Positions 9,049 to 17,378 of a DNA stretch of 64,000 nucleotides are shown here, in pieces; within the stretch, counting starts at the first letter, position 1, and the number at the start of each line of letters is the position of its first letter. The notes under the pieces are model-generated. The model did not search any database, was not told where the DNA came from, and saw nothing but the letters and a program-made list of their open reading frames with translations. Source of the stretch: an uncultured Porphyromonadaceae bacterium (lineage in GTDB: Bacteria > Bacteroidota > Bacteroidia > Bacteroidales > Muribaculaceae); the NCBI GenBank assembly GCA_900545955.1, contig URAU01000003.1:62001-126000 (forward strand), written 5' to 3'. The position numbers were made by a program, and so were the translations under genes.

Positions 9049-9355
9049 CAGACCGTCATGCAGAAGCCCGGTCGGGGTTTGAGTGGCGGGATGAGGACAT
9101 AATGAAAGCGTTTACTTAACGTTCTTTCTTGACAATCAGAAATCTCGCAAATTTCGATGGTAAAGTCAAGAATGGGACAGACGGTAGATGCCTCTGGATA
9201 TGTATAAGTTGCTAATGGTATGCGCGAGCATATTGTTTGCGTGTTGACATATTCTGCGTGAGGCTTCTGCGTTTGTCCGTTCTATTTTACCGGGCAATGC
9301 GAGAGCCTCTGATTGTAGAACGGACAACGAGTATGGCTCTCACGCTTTTTATATT
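9049..9355 (+). ncRNA. Candidate structured RNA of unknown class
   Basis: A non-coding stretch that begins just after a two-box promoter and ends in a T-rich run (9346-9350 and beyond). Pairings visible by eye: 9211-9223 with 9228-9240, a 12-pair stem with one mismatch capped by a GCGA (GNRA) tetraloop, nested inside 9198-9203 with 9247-9252 and 9190-9194 with 9260-9264; 9060-9068 with 9262-9270, a perfect 9 bp and an alternative to the last stem; 9127-9133 with 9165-9171; 9273-9284 with 9316-9327, a perfect 12 bp; 9301-9307 with 9335-9341, which crosses the last stem as in an H-type pseudoknot and directly precedes the T-run. I found no RNase P, tmRNA or SRP signature. It could be a 6S-like RNA, a cis-acting leader of the gene at 9397, or a new class. 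Confidence 0.42.
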
Positions 9356-9396
9356 TTCTAACAATCGTTGAAGTGAGCCACGCGATAGAATGCAAA

Positions 9397-9879
9397 ATGA
9401 AAAAAATAATTATTTTGTTTTTAATGGCTCTTGTCGGCTTCTTGTATGCAAGTTCGAGCTATGCGGCTTCAAGAAAAGCTGCTGTTTACGTAGATGGCAA
9501 CATAAATGAAGACAACACATACATTGTTAGTTCGGCTATCGTAGCCCGTATGGCTGCATGCAACGATTATACTCCTTTTGAGCGAAATGAAATATTCGTC
9601 CGTGCTCTAAATAAAGAATTGGATTTTCAGCTTTCTGGAGAAGTTCCTGAGAAGGAAATTCGTAAAGTGGGTGAACGATTGGGCGTGGATTATGCTGTGG
9701 TAGTATATGTGACTATTGGGTCGGATTCACAATGTTACCTTACAGCTCGGATAATCAATATAGAATCGGGTGAAATTCTGAAAACAGTAAATCAAAGACG
9801 AGAATATAAAGATTCGCAGACATTATATAGTATGGCAAATAATGTCGCATATCGACTATTCAATAAGAAATCAAAGTAA
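9397..9879 (+). CDS. Secreted TolB/CsgG-like small protein, paralog 1
   Basis: A 160-residue protein starting at ATG 9397 (an in-frame start 24 bases upstream is possible but would put extra residues before the signal peptide). The signal peptide is KKIIILFLMALVGFLYASSSYA. The mature part carries the pattern AVYVDGN, PFERNEIFVRAL, LDFQLSGEVPEKEIRKVGERLGVDYAVVVYVT and IINIESGEI, reminiscent of the alpha/beta domain in TolB-N, CsgG, LpoB and FlgO proteins that sense or bind at the outer membrane. The next gene repeats the same pattern. Both are visibly AT-rich compared with their neighbours. No function is assigned. Confidence 0.7.
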   Translation: MKKIIILFLMALVGFLYASSSYAASRKAAVYVDGNINEDNTYIVSSAIVARMAACNDYTPFERNEIFVRALNKELDFQLSGEVPEKEIRKVGERLGVDYAVVVYVTIGSDSQCYLTARIINIESGEILKTVNQRREYKDSQTLYSMANNVAYRLFNKKSK

Positions 9880-9889
9880 TTCTACACGT

Positions 9890-10993
9890 ATGTACAAACT
9901 TATTTGCTCTTTCATTGCAACAATATGTTGCTTATGTGTCGGTTCTGCTGCCTATACACAAGAGATTCCCAAAAAGAAGGTGGCCGTCTATGTCTCAGGA
10001 AATGAAGTTGACGGAACAATCAAGAAAGTGTTCGGGGCTAAACTTGTCAGTGCTATTGCCAATAGCAATGGATATGCTGCCGTTGAACGCACAGCAGACT
10101 TTCTTCAGGCATTGCAAGACGAAGCTGATTATCAGACTTCTGGTGAGGTGCGAGACAGTCAGATAGCAAGTTTGGGTCAGAGGTTTGGAGTTAGATTTGT
10201 AGTCGTTGCCGACGTTACACAAGCCTTTGATGAGTATTTTATATCCTCCCGTTTGATTAATGTTGAAACCGGATTGATTGGATGTTCGTTTGATGTAAAT
10301 GGACCGGCCGAATCAATGTCGCAATTAGTGATGCTGGCTGAAAAGATTGCTGATGGGTTGATTTTAACCCCCGAGCGAGAAGAGATTAAAAAAGAAGAAG
10401 AGCGCAAAATGAAAATCGAAGAAGAGAAACGTTTGAGACAAGAGCGGGCTCTTCAGGAAATGGCGGAAAAAGAACGTCTAAAAAAGGCCGAAGCCGCACA
10501 AAAGCGTCAGATTGCCATTAACAATCTTATTAAGAAACTGGGATATAAATGCTATATTGTGGGCAACATAATAGTAATGGATGATTTGATAGGGGTATCT
10601 TTTAAGTATGATGAAAATAGACAATGTGTAGTTTCAACAACGTCAGCACCTCCCGGATGGCGAATGGCTGATATCGAAGTATACAGAGCTGTGACGCAAT
10701 ATGGACGGTATAGCACGTATGTGCCAGGCACTTATTGGGTAGTATGTCCGGTCCGCGCATATCCTGATAGGCGGTCGAAATTCAACGATAGCAAACGGCT
10801 CGGATCTTGGACTATAGGTTGTTTTGATTTAAATCTGAATTTTCGGGAGACCAAATTCATAGGTGAGACAATAAAGCAGAAAGGTTCAAACATACCCTTA
10901 TTTCATAAAGATTTAGATTCCTATTTTACGCTTTTCTATCGTCCAATGTTTTCTGAATCAGAAATTCAAGCAGAAATTGATAGAATTAATTGA
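9890..10993 (+). CDS. Secreted TolB/CsgG-like protein, paralog 2, with coiled coil and extra domain
   Basis: A 367-residue protein starting at ATG 9890, ten bases after paralog 1, so the two are probably co-transcribed. A signal peptide (ICSFIATICCLCVGSAAYTQ) precedes a domain closely parallel to paralog 1 (KVAVYVSGNEVDG, AAVERTADFLQAL, ADYQTSGEVRDSQIASLGQRFGVRFVVVADVT, LINVETGLIG). A very charged coiled coil follows at about residues 165-215, then a C-terminal domain of about 150 residues that I do not recognise, with several Tyr, Trp and Cys. The layout suggests a periplasmic or surface protein that oligomerises. Base use is AT-rich, pointing to transfer or weak codon selection. Confidence 0.7.
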   Translation: MYKLICSFIATICCLCVGSAAYTQEIPKKKVAVYVSGNEVDGTIKKVFGAKLVSAIANSNGYAAVERTADFLQALQDEADYQTSGEVRDSQIASLGQRFGVRFVVVADVTQAFDEYFISSRLINVETGLIGCSFDVNGPAESMSQLVMLAEKIADGLILTPEREEIKKEEERKMKIEEEKRLRQERALQEMAEKERLKKAEAAQKRQIAINNLIKKLGYKCYIVGNIIVMDDLIGVSFKYDENRQCVVSTTSAPPGWRMADIEVYRAVTQYGRYSTYVPGTYWVVCPVRAYPDRRSKFNDSKRLGSWTIGCFDLNLNFRETKFIGETIKQKGSNIPLFHKDLDSYFTLFYRPMFSESEIQAEIDRIN

Positions 10994-11050
10994 TACCGTC
11001 TTAAATTATACGATTGTTGCAAGGCGGTAATGGCTGTATAACCGTCATAT

Positions 11051-11104
11051 TTTCTCCAGGACAACTGATAAAATTTGAAGTTTTCTGGAGAAATTCATTT
11101 TTTT
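11051..11104 (+). terminator. Rho-independent-type terminator after the TolB-like pair
   Basis: TTTCTCCAG at 11051-11059 pairs perfectly with 11085-11093, and seven T residues follow at 11098-11104. The loop is long (25 bases). It sits about 60 bases after the stop of the AT-rich gene. Confidence 0.5.
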
Positions 11105-11177
11105 GTGGGCGACCAGTTCAAGATCTGCGAAGTCTTGGGCTTTCAAATCTCTGCCGACAGTGCTCCAACACAAACAT

Positions 11178-11195
11178 CCATGGCGAAAGCCATGG
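11178..11195 (+). other. Hairpin capped by a GAAA tetraloop
   Basis: CCATGGC at 11178-11184 and GCCATGG at 11189-11195 enclose GAAA, a GNRA tetraloop, giving a very stable small RNA hairpin. It lies in a 650-base gap without a credible gene. No larger fold could be drawn around it with confidence. Confidence 0.4.
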
Positions 11196-11432
11196 GCTCC
11201 AAAACGTGGTTGTCCGGCCAAGCCGAACCCCGATGTTTAGGAAATTTCAGAAATAAGTAGGGGAATGCGGAGTTGATGCCGATTCACAATACATTATCTG
11301 TACCGGTAACTTACCTGTCTGCGGTCGGCTCGCAATTTCGGAACTACGCGAGGTTGTAGAATGTTTTACGGCTGTTGAAAAGTCGTAGGGCAATTTAATC
11401 GTTAAAAGGACTAAGAATTGAAAAAAAAATCT

Positions 11433-11440
11433 TATCTTTG
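11433..11440 (+). promoter_or_regulatory. -7 box for the nuo-atp block, with a 200-base leader
   Basis: TATCTTTG fits TAnnTTTG. From here to nuoA at 11646 lies a leader of about 200 bases with a 7-bp hairpin (11575-11581 with 11588-11594) and a perfect 12-base palindrome (CTCCACGTGGAG, 11597-11608). No other strong promoter was noticed up to 29558, so this may drive the whole block. Confidence 0.5.
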
Positions 11441-11645
11441 CGACGAAATTGTGCGGAAAGCGCCATTCGTCTGGATTCGCGTCAGAAATTACGCGATAGG
11501 GCAGAGCGGCGATACCGCGCAGTTGGAAACTACCTTATGCCGTTGGCGCCTCTTTCTCCACTCCGCGAAAGGCTGATTCTCCCTTGTGAGAATCCCCTCC
11601 ACGTGGAGTTGTGCTGATTCCGTATCCGTCGGAACGGTGAAACCA

Positions 11646-12041
11646 ATGAAAACTCAAATTAATATGATATCATTAGGTATTTTCGGAATTGAACCCGCAG
11701 TGTTCGCAATTGTGGCGCTGCTTACCGGAGCGGCCCTTGTTGCATTAGCCATGTGGCTGGCAGGGCTGATTTCACCTCGATCGTTCAACCCGCAGAAAGG
11801 GGAGGCATATGAGTGCGGTATTCCGACTCGCGGCGTCAGCATGACCCGCTTCCATGTCGGTTACTATCTCTTCGCCATCCTCTTTTTGATGTTTGATGTG
11901 GAAACTGTTTTCCTCTATCCGTGGGCTGTCTGCCTGCGCGCCCTCGGTGGCGCCGGAGTGGCAGCCGTCGCTGTTTTTTTCGCAATCTTAGTGCTGGGCC
12001 TCGTTTACGCCTGGCGGAAAGGAGCACTTGAATGGAAATGA
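11646..12041 (+). CDS. nuoA: Complex I subunit NuoA
   Basis: A 131-residue inner-membrane subunit that helps hold the quinone-binding region of complex I. It has three hydrophobic segments (about 12-35, 70-92 and 100-122) and the conserved loop PQKGEAYECGIPTRG with its Cys, followed by RFHVGYYLFAILFLMFDVETVFLYPW, where the Asp-Val-Glu lies in the second helix. ATG 11646 is chosen over an upstream GTG because the latter would add 20 residues of leader-like sequence. It overlaps nuoB by 10 bases, suggesting translational coupling. Confidence 0.92.
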   Translation: MKTQINMISLGIFGIEPAVFAIVALLTGAALVALAMWLAGLISPRSFNPQKGEAYECGIPTRGVSMTRFHVGYYLFAILFLMFDVETVFLYPWAVCLRALGGAGVAAVAVFFAILVLGLVYAWRKGALEWK

Positions 12042-12649
12042 AGGAGATAACCGCGCAGGGTATGCCCTACGAGGCGTGGAAAGACAATGAGTATATCGAA
12101 AAGCTCGTGCAGGAACTCCGCGACAGCGGTGCAAACGTTCTTGTCGGCTCGCTCGACAAACTGATAAACTGGGGTCGTAGCAACTCCATCTGGCCCCTTA
12201 CCTTCGCTACAAGCTGCTGCGGCATAGAATTCGTTTCGCTTGGCGCCGCCCGCTTCGATATGGCCCGCTTCGGATGGGAAGTCGCCCGTTCGTCGCCCCG
12301 TCAGGCCGACTTCATCATGGTGGCCGGTACGATTGTAAACCGCATGGCGCCCGTGCTGCGTCGTCTCTACGACCAGCTTGCTGAGCCCAAGTACGTCATC
12401 GCCTGCGGTAGCTGCGCTATTTCCGGCGGTCCTTTCCGTAAGTCGTATCATGTTGCCCGCGGCATTGAGGATATTGTGCCCGTCGACGTATATTGTCCCG
12501 GCTGCCCGCCCCGTCCCGAGGCTATGATTTACAGTATCATGCAGCTTTCGCGTAAAATGAAAGTGGAGCGTTTCTTCGGAGGCGTCAACCGCAAGGAAAG
12601 CCGCGAGGAATTCCTTAAGGCTCATCCTGTCGACGAAACGCCGGCATAA
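12032..12649 (+). CDS. nuoB: Complex I subunit NuoB (cluster N2)
   Basis: NuoB carries the terminal 4Fe-4S cluster N2 that passes electrons to quinone. The ligands are visible: the Cys-Cys pair at 62-63 (ATSCCGIEF), Cys 128 (ACGSC) and Cys 158 (YCPGCPPRPE). At 205 residues the length is normal. It overlaps nuoA and is followed after 69 bases by nuoCD. Confidence 0.95.
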   Translation: MEMKEITAQGMPYEAWKDNEYIEKLVQELRDSGANVLVGSLDKLINWGRSNSIWPLTFATSCCGIEFVSLGAARFDMARFGWEVARSSPRQADFIMVAGTIVNRMAPVLRRLYDQLAEPKYVIACGSCAISGGPFRKSYHVARGIEDIVPVDVYCPGCPPRPEAMIYSIMQLSRKMKVERFFGGVNRKESREEFLKAHPVDETPA

Positions 12650-12718
12650 ACTCTTCCGGTCCTCGCCGACAAAGGATTTTTAATAACCACAACCGACAAC
12701 AAGACTCTTTTTTACAAT

Positions 12719-14341
12719 ATGGCTGAATTGCAGGATAAGATTTCCCGCCTTTTCCCGGACGCGACTTTCGAAGAGGGCGAAATCCTGATGATCCACACCG
12801 ACGACAGCAACCTTCACCAATTGATTGCCACGCTTCGCGACCAGATGGGTTTCGACTACCTCGTCACCATTGTAGGTAACGATTGGAAAACTTCGCTCGG
12901 CTGCGTCTACTATCTTACGTCGACCGCAACCAAGGAACTCGTAAGCGTGCGCGTGGAGACCACCGATCGCGACAATCCTATGCTCCACAGCATCGCCGAC
13001 CTCTATCGTATCGCCGGCATGCTCGAGCGCGAAGTCTACGATTTCTACGGCATCGTGTTCATCGGCAATCCCGATATGCGCCGCCTTTTCCTCAGCATCG
13101 ACTGGGAAGGCTATCCCCTGCGTAAGGACTACGACATGAACAACCCCCACAACGCGGTAACCACCGAAAACGAGCGCCAGAGCGATTCCACCTTCACCTG
13201 GGTGGAGACCCCCGACGGCAAGGTGGAGAAACGCGAGGTGGCAGTATTCGCTCCCGAGGATTTCGTCGTTAATATCGGCCCGCAGCACCCCGCTACCCAC
13301 GGTGTGCTTCGATTCCGCACGGCTGTCGACGGCGAGACGATTAAGAAAATCGATGTCTATATGGGCTATATCCACCGAGGTGTGGAAAAGCTTTGCGAGG
13401 ACCTTACCTATATGCAGACCCTCCATTTCATGGACCGTCTGGACTACTTCTCGGCCCACAACTACCATCACGGTCTCTGCCTTTGCATTGAGAAGGCCGC
13501 CGGTATCGAGGTGCCCGAGCGCGCGCGCGTCATCCGCATCCTTATGGATGAGCTCTCGCGTATCGCTTCCCACTGTCTCTTCATGGGTACGTTCTGCATG
13601 GACCTCGGCGCCACCACGATGCTGTTCTATACGCTTCGCGTGCGCGAGCAGATTCTCGACATCATGGAGAAGACATGCGGAGCCCGCATGACTTTCAACT
13701 ACGACTGTCTCGGCGGTGTAATGGCCGACCTCGATCCTGATTTCGTGAAGGACGTGAAGGAACTCCTTGCCGTGCTTCCCGCCAACGTGGCCGAATACCG
13801 CAAGCTCTTCACCGGCAACGTCATCGCCAAGAACCGTATGGTCGGCGTCGGCGTGCTTTCTCGCGAGGACGCCATATCCTACGGCATCACCGGCCCCTCC
13901 GGCCGCGCTTCCGGCTGGGCTTGCGACGTACGTAAGACTCATCCCTACAGCGGCTACGAGAAGCTGAAGTTCGAGCAGGTTGTCCGCACCGAGGGCGACT
14001 CGATGGCTCGTTTCAACAACCGTCTCGACGAGGTGATGCAGAGCGCCGGTATCATCGAGCAGCTTATCGACAATATCCCTGAAGGCGATTATCTTGCAAA
14101 AGTGCCTAAAGTGCTGAAAATCCCTGCCGGCCACTGGTTCCAGCTTGTGGAAGGTTGCCGCGGTGTGTTTGGCGTGTATCTCGAGAGCGACGGAGGCACA
14201 AAGCCCTATCGCCTGAAGCTGGCAACCCCGAGTCTCAACGCCGCTTCGGTCGTCGACCATATCACCGAGGGCCAGAAAATAGCCGACCTTATTACTATCG
14301 GCGGTTCGCTCGACTACATCGTGCCCGATATGGACCGCTGA
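12719..14341 (+). CDS. nuoCD: Fused complex I subunits NuoC and NuoD
   Basis: A 540-residue fusion. Residues 1 to about 150 are the NuoC part (VYDFYGIVFIGNPDMRRLFLS, WEGYPLRKDY) and residues about 175-540 the NuoD part, derived from the large subunit of NiFe hydrogenases (NIGPQHPATHGVLRF, then GYIHRGVEKL, ending GGSLDYIVPDMDR). NuoD forms most of the quinone pocket next to NuoB. NuoC-NuoD fusions are common in several phyla. No nuoE, nuoF or nuoG follows; nuoH comes after 57 bases, so the NADH-oxidising module is absent here. Confidence 0.95.
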   Translation: MAELQDKISRLFPDATFEEGEILMIHTDDSNLHQLIATLRDQMGFDYLVTIVGNDWKTSLGCVYYLTSTATKELVSVRVETTDRDNPMLHSIADLYRIAGMLEREVYDFYGIVFIGNPDMRRLFLSIDWEGYPLRKDYDMNNPHNAVTTENERQSDSTFTWVETPDGKVEKREVAVFAPEDFVVNIGPQHPATHGVLRFRTAVDGETIKKIDVYMGYIHRGVEKLCEDLTYMQTLHFMDRLDYFSAHNYHHGLCLCIEKAAGIEVPERARVIRILMDELSRIASHCLFMGTFCMDLGATTMLFYTLRVREQILDIMEKTCGARMTFNYDCLGGVMADLDPDFVKDVKELLAVLPANVAEYRKLFTGNVIAKNRMVGVGVLSREDAISYGITGPSGRASGWACDVRKTHPYSGYEKLKFEQVVRTEGDSMARFNNRLDEVMQSAGIIEQLIDNIPEGDYLAKVPKVLKIPAGHWFQLVEGCRGVFGVYLESDGGTKPYRLKLATPSLNAASVVDHITEGQKIADLITIGGSLDYIVPDMDR

Positions 14342-14398
14342 CCTTAGCTGCCGAATACAATAGATTAACTCGTAATTTTGCTATTTACATAAATTGTT

Positions 14399-15499
14399 AT
14401 GGCCAACTACACCATAGATAATTTCCACTCGCTTTCGGCATGGTTCGACCAGATGCTCAACTCCGCGATGCCTTCCTGGCTCGCAACTACCGTCGAGTGC
14501 CTGCTGGTCGGCGTCGGATTGCTGCTGCTTTACACTGTTCTGGCGCTTTTCTACATCCTTTACGAGCGCAAGATCTGCGCCTATTTCCAGTGCCGTCTGG
14601 GCCCGGACCGTGTTGGTCCGTGGGGCCTTTTCCAGAGTATGGCCGATGCGGTGAAGATGCTTATAAAGGAGCTCATATCTCTCAATCATATAGATAAGTT
14701 TCTTTTCGCACTTGCGCCTTATCTTGTAATCATCGCCTCGTTCCTCTGCTTCGCAGTTCTTCCCTGGGGCAACGGATTGCAGATCATTGACTTCAATATC
14801 GGCATTTTCTTCCTTGTAGCCTGCTCGTCGATCGGCGTGCTCGGCATCCTGCTCGCCGGTTGGTCGTCAAATAATAAGTTTACTCTTATCGGTGCACTCC
14901 GTTCCGGCGCCCAGATGGTGAGCTATGAACTTTCCGTCGGCCTCTCGATTCTTACGATGGTGGCCTTCGCAGGAACAATGGATGTCGCTAAAATCGTTGA
15001 GGCTCAGGCCGATCACTGGTTTATCTTTTCGGCCCATGTGCCCGCCATCATCGCTTTTGTGATTTACATGATTGCCGGCACAGCCGAGACTAACCGCGGC
15101 CCGTTTGACCTTCCCGAGGCAGAAAGCGAGCTTACCGCCGGTTACCACACCGAGTATTCCGGTATTCACTTCGGATTCTTCTATCTGGCCGAATATCTGA
15201 ACCTTTTCATTGTGTCTGGCGTCGCCACTCTGATGTTCTTCGGCGGCTGGATGCCTTTCCGCGTTGCCGGATGGGACGGATTCAACGAAATCATGGGCTA
15301 TATCCCCTCTATCGTATGGTTCCTCCTCAAAGCTTTCGTTCTCTCCTTTATAATCATCTGGTTCAAGTGGACTTATCCTCGTCTGCGTATCGACCAGCTT
15401 CTCTCTCTCGAATGGAAATATCTGCTGCCGATCAACCTCTTTAACCTCGCCCTGATGGTGGTAATCATCTGGCAGGGCTGGTATTTCGGCTCCTATTGA
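14399..15499 (+). CDS. nuoH: Complex I subunit NuoH
   Basis: A 366-residue inner-membrane subunit with about eight helices that links the quinone site to the proton channels. The conserved loops are clear: YERKICAYFQCRLGPDRVGPWGLFQ near residue 55 and NRGPFDLPEAESELTAGYHTEYSG near 230. It is the last nuo gene before the ATP synthase genes; atpD begins 59 bases downstream on the same strand. Confidence 0.95.
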   Translation: MANYTIDNFHSLSAWFDQMLNSAMPSWLATTVECLLVGVGLLLLYTVLALFYILYERKICAYFQCRLGPDRVGPWGLFQSMADAVKMLIKELISLNHIDKFLFALAPYLVIIASFLCFAVLPWGNGLQIIDFNIGIFFLVACSSIGVLGILLAGWSSNNKFTLIGALRSGAQMVSYELSVGLSILTMVAFAGTMDVAKIVEAQADHWFIFSAHVPAIIAFVIYMIAGTAETNRGPFDLPEAESELTAGYHTEYSGIHFGFFYLAEYLNLFIVSGVATLMFFGGWMPFRVAGWDGFNEIMGYIPSIVWFLLKAFVLSFIIIWFKWTYPRLRIDQLLSLEWKYLLPINLFNLALMVVIIWQGWYFGSY

Positions 15500-15558
15500 T
15501 GTCTCCTTCCCGACTTTAATCATCCTTTTCACTCCCCAATACCAACACCCTCATAAAA

Positions 15559-17061
15559 ATGAGCGAAAATTTCGGAAAAATAGCACAGGTGATCGGCCCT
15601 GTAGTCGATGTGATTTTCGATGGCGAAGGCAATGTGTTGCCTCCCATCTACACCGCCCTCAAAGTCGACCGTGAAGACGGCTCGATGTTGATTCTCGAAG
15701 TGGAACAGCATATCGGCGAGGACACCGTGCGCTGCGTGGCCATGGAAAGTACCGACGGCTTGCGCCGCGGCCTGCGCGTCGACAGCCTTGAACGTCCTAT
15801 CGCCGTTCCGACCGGCGGTCAGGTAAAGGGGCGTCTGCTCAACGTAGTAGGTGAGGCTATCGACCACCTTCCGGAGCTCGACCGAGAGAATCTGCGTCCC
15901 ATCCATCAGCCTGCGCCCGAGTTCGAAGATCTTACCATAGGTACCGAAATTCTCTTCACCGGTATCAAGGTGATCGACCTTCTCGAGCCCTACAGCAAGG
16001 GCGGCAAGATCGGTCTGTTCGGTGGTGCCGGCGTGGGTAAGACGGTGCTCATCATGGAGCTCATCAACAACATCGCCAAGGGGCACAACGGCTTCTCGGT
16101 GTTCACCGGTGTCGGTGAGCGTACCCGCGAGGGCAACGACCTCCTCCGCGAGATGATCGAGAGCGGAGTAATGAAATATGGCGACAAATTCCGTGCCGGT
16201 ATGGAAAAGGGTGAATGGAACCTCAACGACGTCGACATGAATGAAGTCGCACAGTCGCAGGCAACCCTTGTGTTCGGACAGATGAACGAGCCCCCCGGCG
16301 CACGTCTGCGTGTCGCTTTGTCGGGTCTTACCGTCGCCGAGCAGTTCCGCGATCAGGATGGCGGTGGTAAGGATATTCTCCTCTTCATCGACAACATATT
16401 CCGTTTTACTCAGGCTGGTTCCGAGGTTTCGGCTCTTCTGGGCCGTATGCCGTCGGCCGTGGGCTACCAGCCCACTCTCGCCTCCGAGATGGGTATGCTT
16501 CAGGAACGTATCACCTCTACGAAAAACGGTTCGATTACGTCCGTACAGGCTATCTACGTGCCTGCCGACGACCTTACCGACCCCGCACCGGCTACCACGT
16601 TCAGCTTCCTCGACGCTACCACGGTGCTCAGCCGTAAGATTTCCGAGCTCGGTATCTATCCCGCCGTCGACCCGCTCGAATCGACTTCGCGCATCCTTGA
16701 CCCGAATATCATCGGTGAGGAGCATTACAATACCGCTCAGGCAGTGAAGCAGCTTCTGCAGAAATACAATGAGCTTCAGGATATCATCGCCATCCTTGGT
16801 GTCGATGAACTCTCCGACGAGGATAAGCTTGTGGTTGCCCGCGCACGTCGCGCCCAGCGTTTCCTGTCGCAGCCCTTCCACGTTGCCGAGCAGTTCACCG
16901 GCCTTCCCGGCGTGATGGTGCCCCTGAGCGAGACCATCCGTGGTTTCAAGATGATTCTTTCCGGCGAGATGGACCAGTATCCCGAACAGGCATTCCTCAA
17001 TGTCGGAACCATCGACGAGGCAATCGAGAAAGGCAAGAAGATGCTTGCCGAAGTGAAGTAA
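15559..17061 (+). CDS. atpD: ATP synthase F1 subunit beta
   Basis: The catalytic beta subunit that makes ATP on the F1 head. The P-loop GGAGVGKT is at about 155-162, with GERTREGNDL after it and the ALLGRMPSAVGYQPTLASEMG segment around 295-315. At 500 residues it is full length. In Bacteroidota the atp cluster commonly begins with atpD-atpC rather than ending with them, and this order is kept even though the cluster sits between nuoH and nuoI. Confidence 0.97.
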   Translation: MSENFGKIAQVIGPVVDVIFDGEGNVLPPIYTALKVDREDGSMLILEVEQHIGEDTVRCVAMESTDGLRRGLRVDSLERPIAVPTGGQVKGRLLNVVGEAIDHLPELDRENLRPIHQPAPEFEDLTIGTEILFTGIKVIDLLEPYSKGGKIGLFGGAGVGKTVLIMELINNIAKGHNGFSVFTGVGERTREGNDLLREMIESGVMKYGDKFRAGMEKGEWNLNDVDMNEVAQSQATLVFGQMNEPPGARLRVALSGLTVAEQFRDQDGGGKDILLFIDNIFRFTQAGSEVSALLGRMPSAVGYQPTLASEMGMLQERITSTKNGSITSVQAIYVPADDLTDPAPATTFSFLDATTVLSRKISELGIYPAVDPLESTSRILDPNIIGEEHYNTAQAVKQLLQKYNELQDIIAILGVDELSDEDKLVVARARRAQRFLSQPFHVAEQFTGLPGVMVPLSETIRGFKMILSGEMDQYPEQAFLNVGTIDEAIEKGKKMLAEVK

Positions 17062-17104
17062 GGTTGCCTGTAAATTGCAAAGTAGACCATTAAACGAATC
17101 GCAG

Positions 17105-17338
17105 ATGACGCTTAAAATTATCTCGGCTGAGAGAATCCTTTTCGAAGGGTCGGCACTTTCCGTAACGCTCCCCGGCGCGATGGGCAGTTTCACGGTTCTT
17201 CCGAACCACGCTTCGCTCATTTCTACTCTCGACCGTGGAAAGATTGTCTACCGCGATGATGAGGGCGCTCATTCGGTCGATGTCGCCGGCGGCATTGCCG
17301 ATGTCGACAACAATGTGATTTCCGTTTGCGTTTACTGA
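17105..17338 (+). CDS. atpC: ATP synthase F1 subunit epsilon (short form)
   Basis: A 77-residue protein starting at ATG 17105 with the beta-sandwich of epsilon (TLKIISAERILFEGSA, PGAMGSFTVLPNHASLISTL, the usual lead-in and NHA motif). Epsilon in E. coli has about 135 residues; the C-terminal two-helix domain that brakes ATP hydrolysis is missing here. Short epsilons are known in Bacteroidota. The gene lies 43 bases after atpD. Confidence 0.92.
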   Translation: MTLKIISAERILFEGSALSVTLPGAMGSFTVLPNHASLISTLDRGKIVYRDDEGAHSVDVAGGIADVDNNVISVCVY

Positions 17339-17378
17339 CACTTTAACTCAACCGACCCACCGTTCCCGTCTTGAAGAT

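Noticed and set aside
9049..9355. RNase P RNA, tmRNA or SRP RNA
   Set aside because: The GAGGAAAGUCC-type core of RNase P, a tRNA-like end with a tag frame, and the SRP GGAA/AGCAG pair were all looked for and not found.
14342..14398. nuoE, nuoF and nuoG between nuoCD and nuoH
   Set aside because: The gap is only 57 bases. None of the three genes occurs anywhere in the window.
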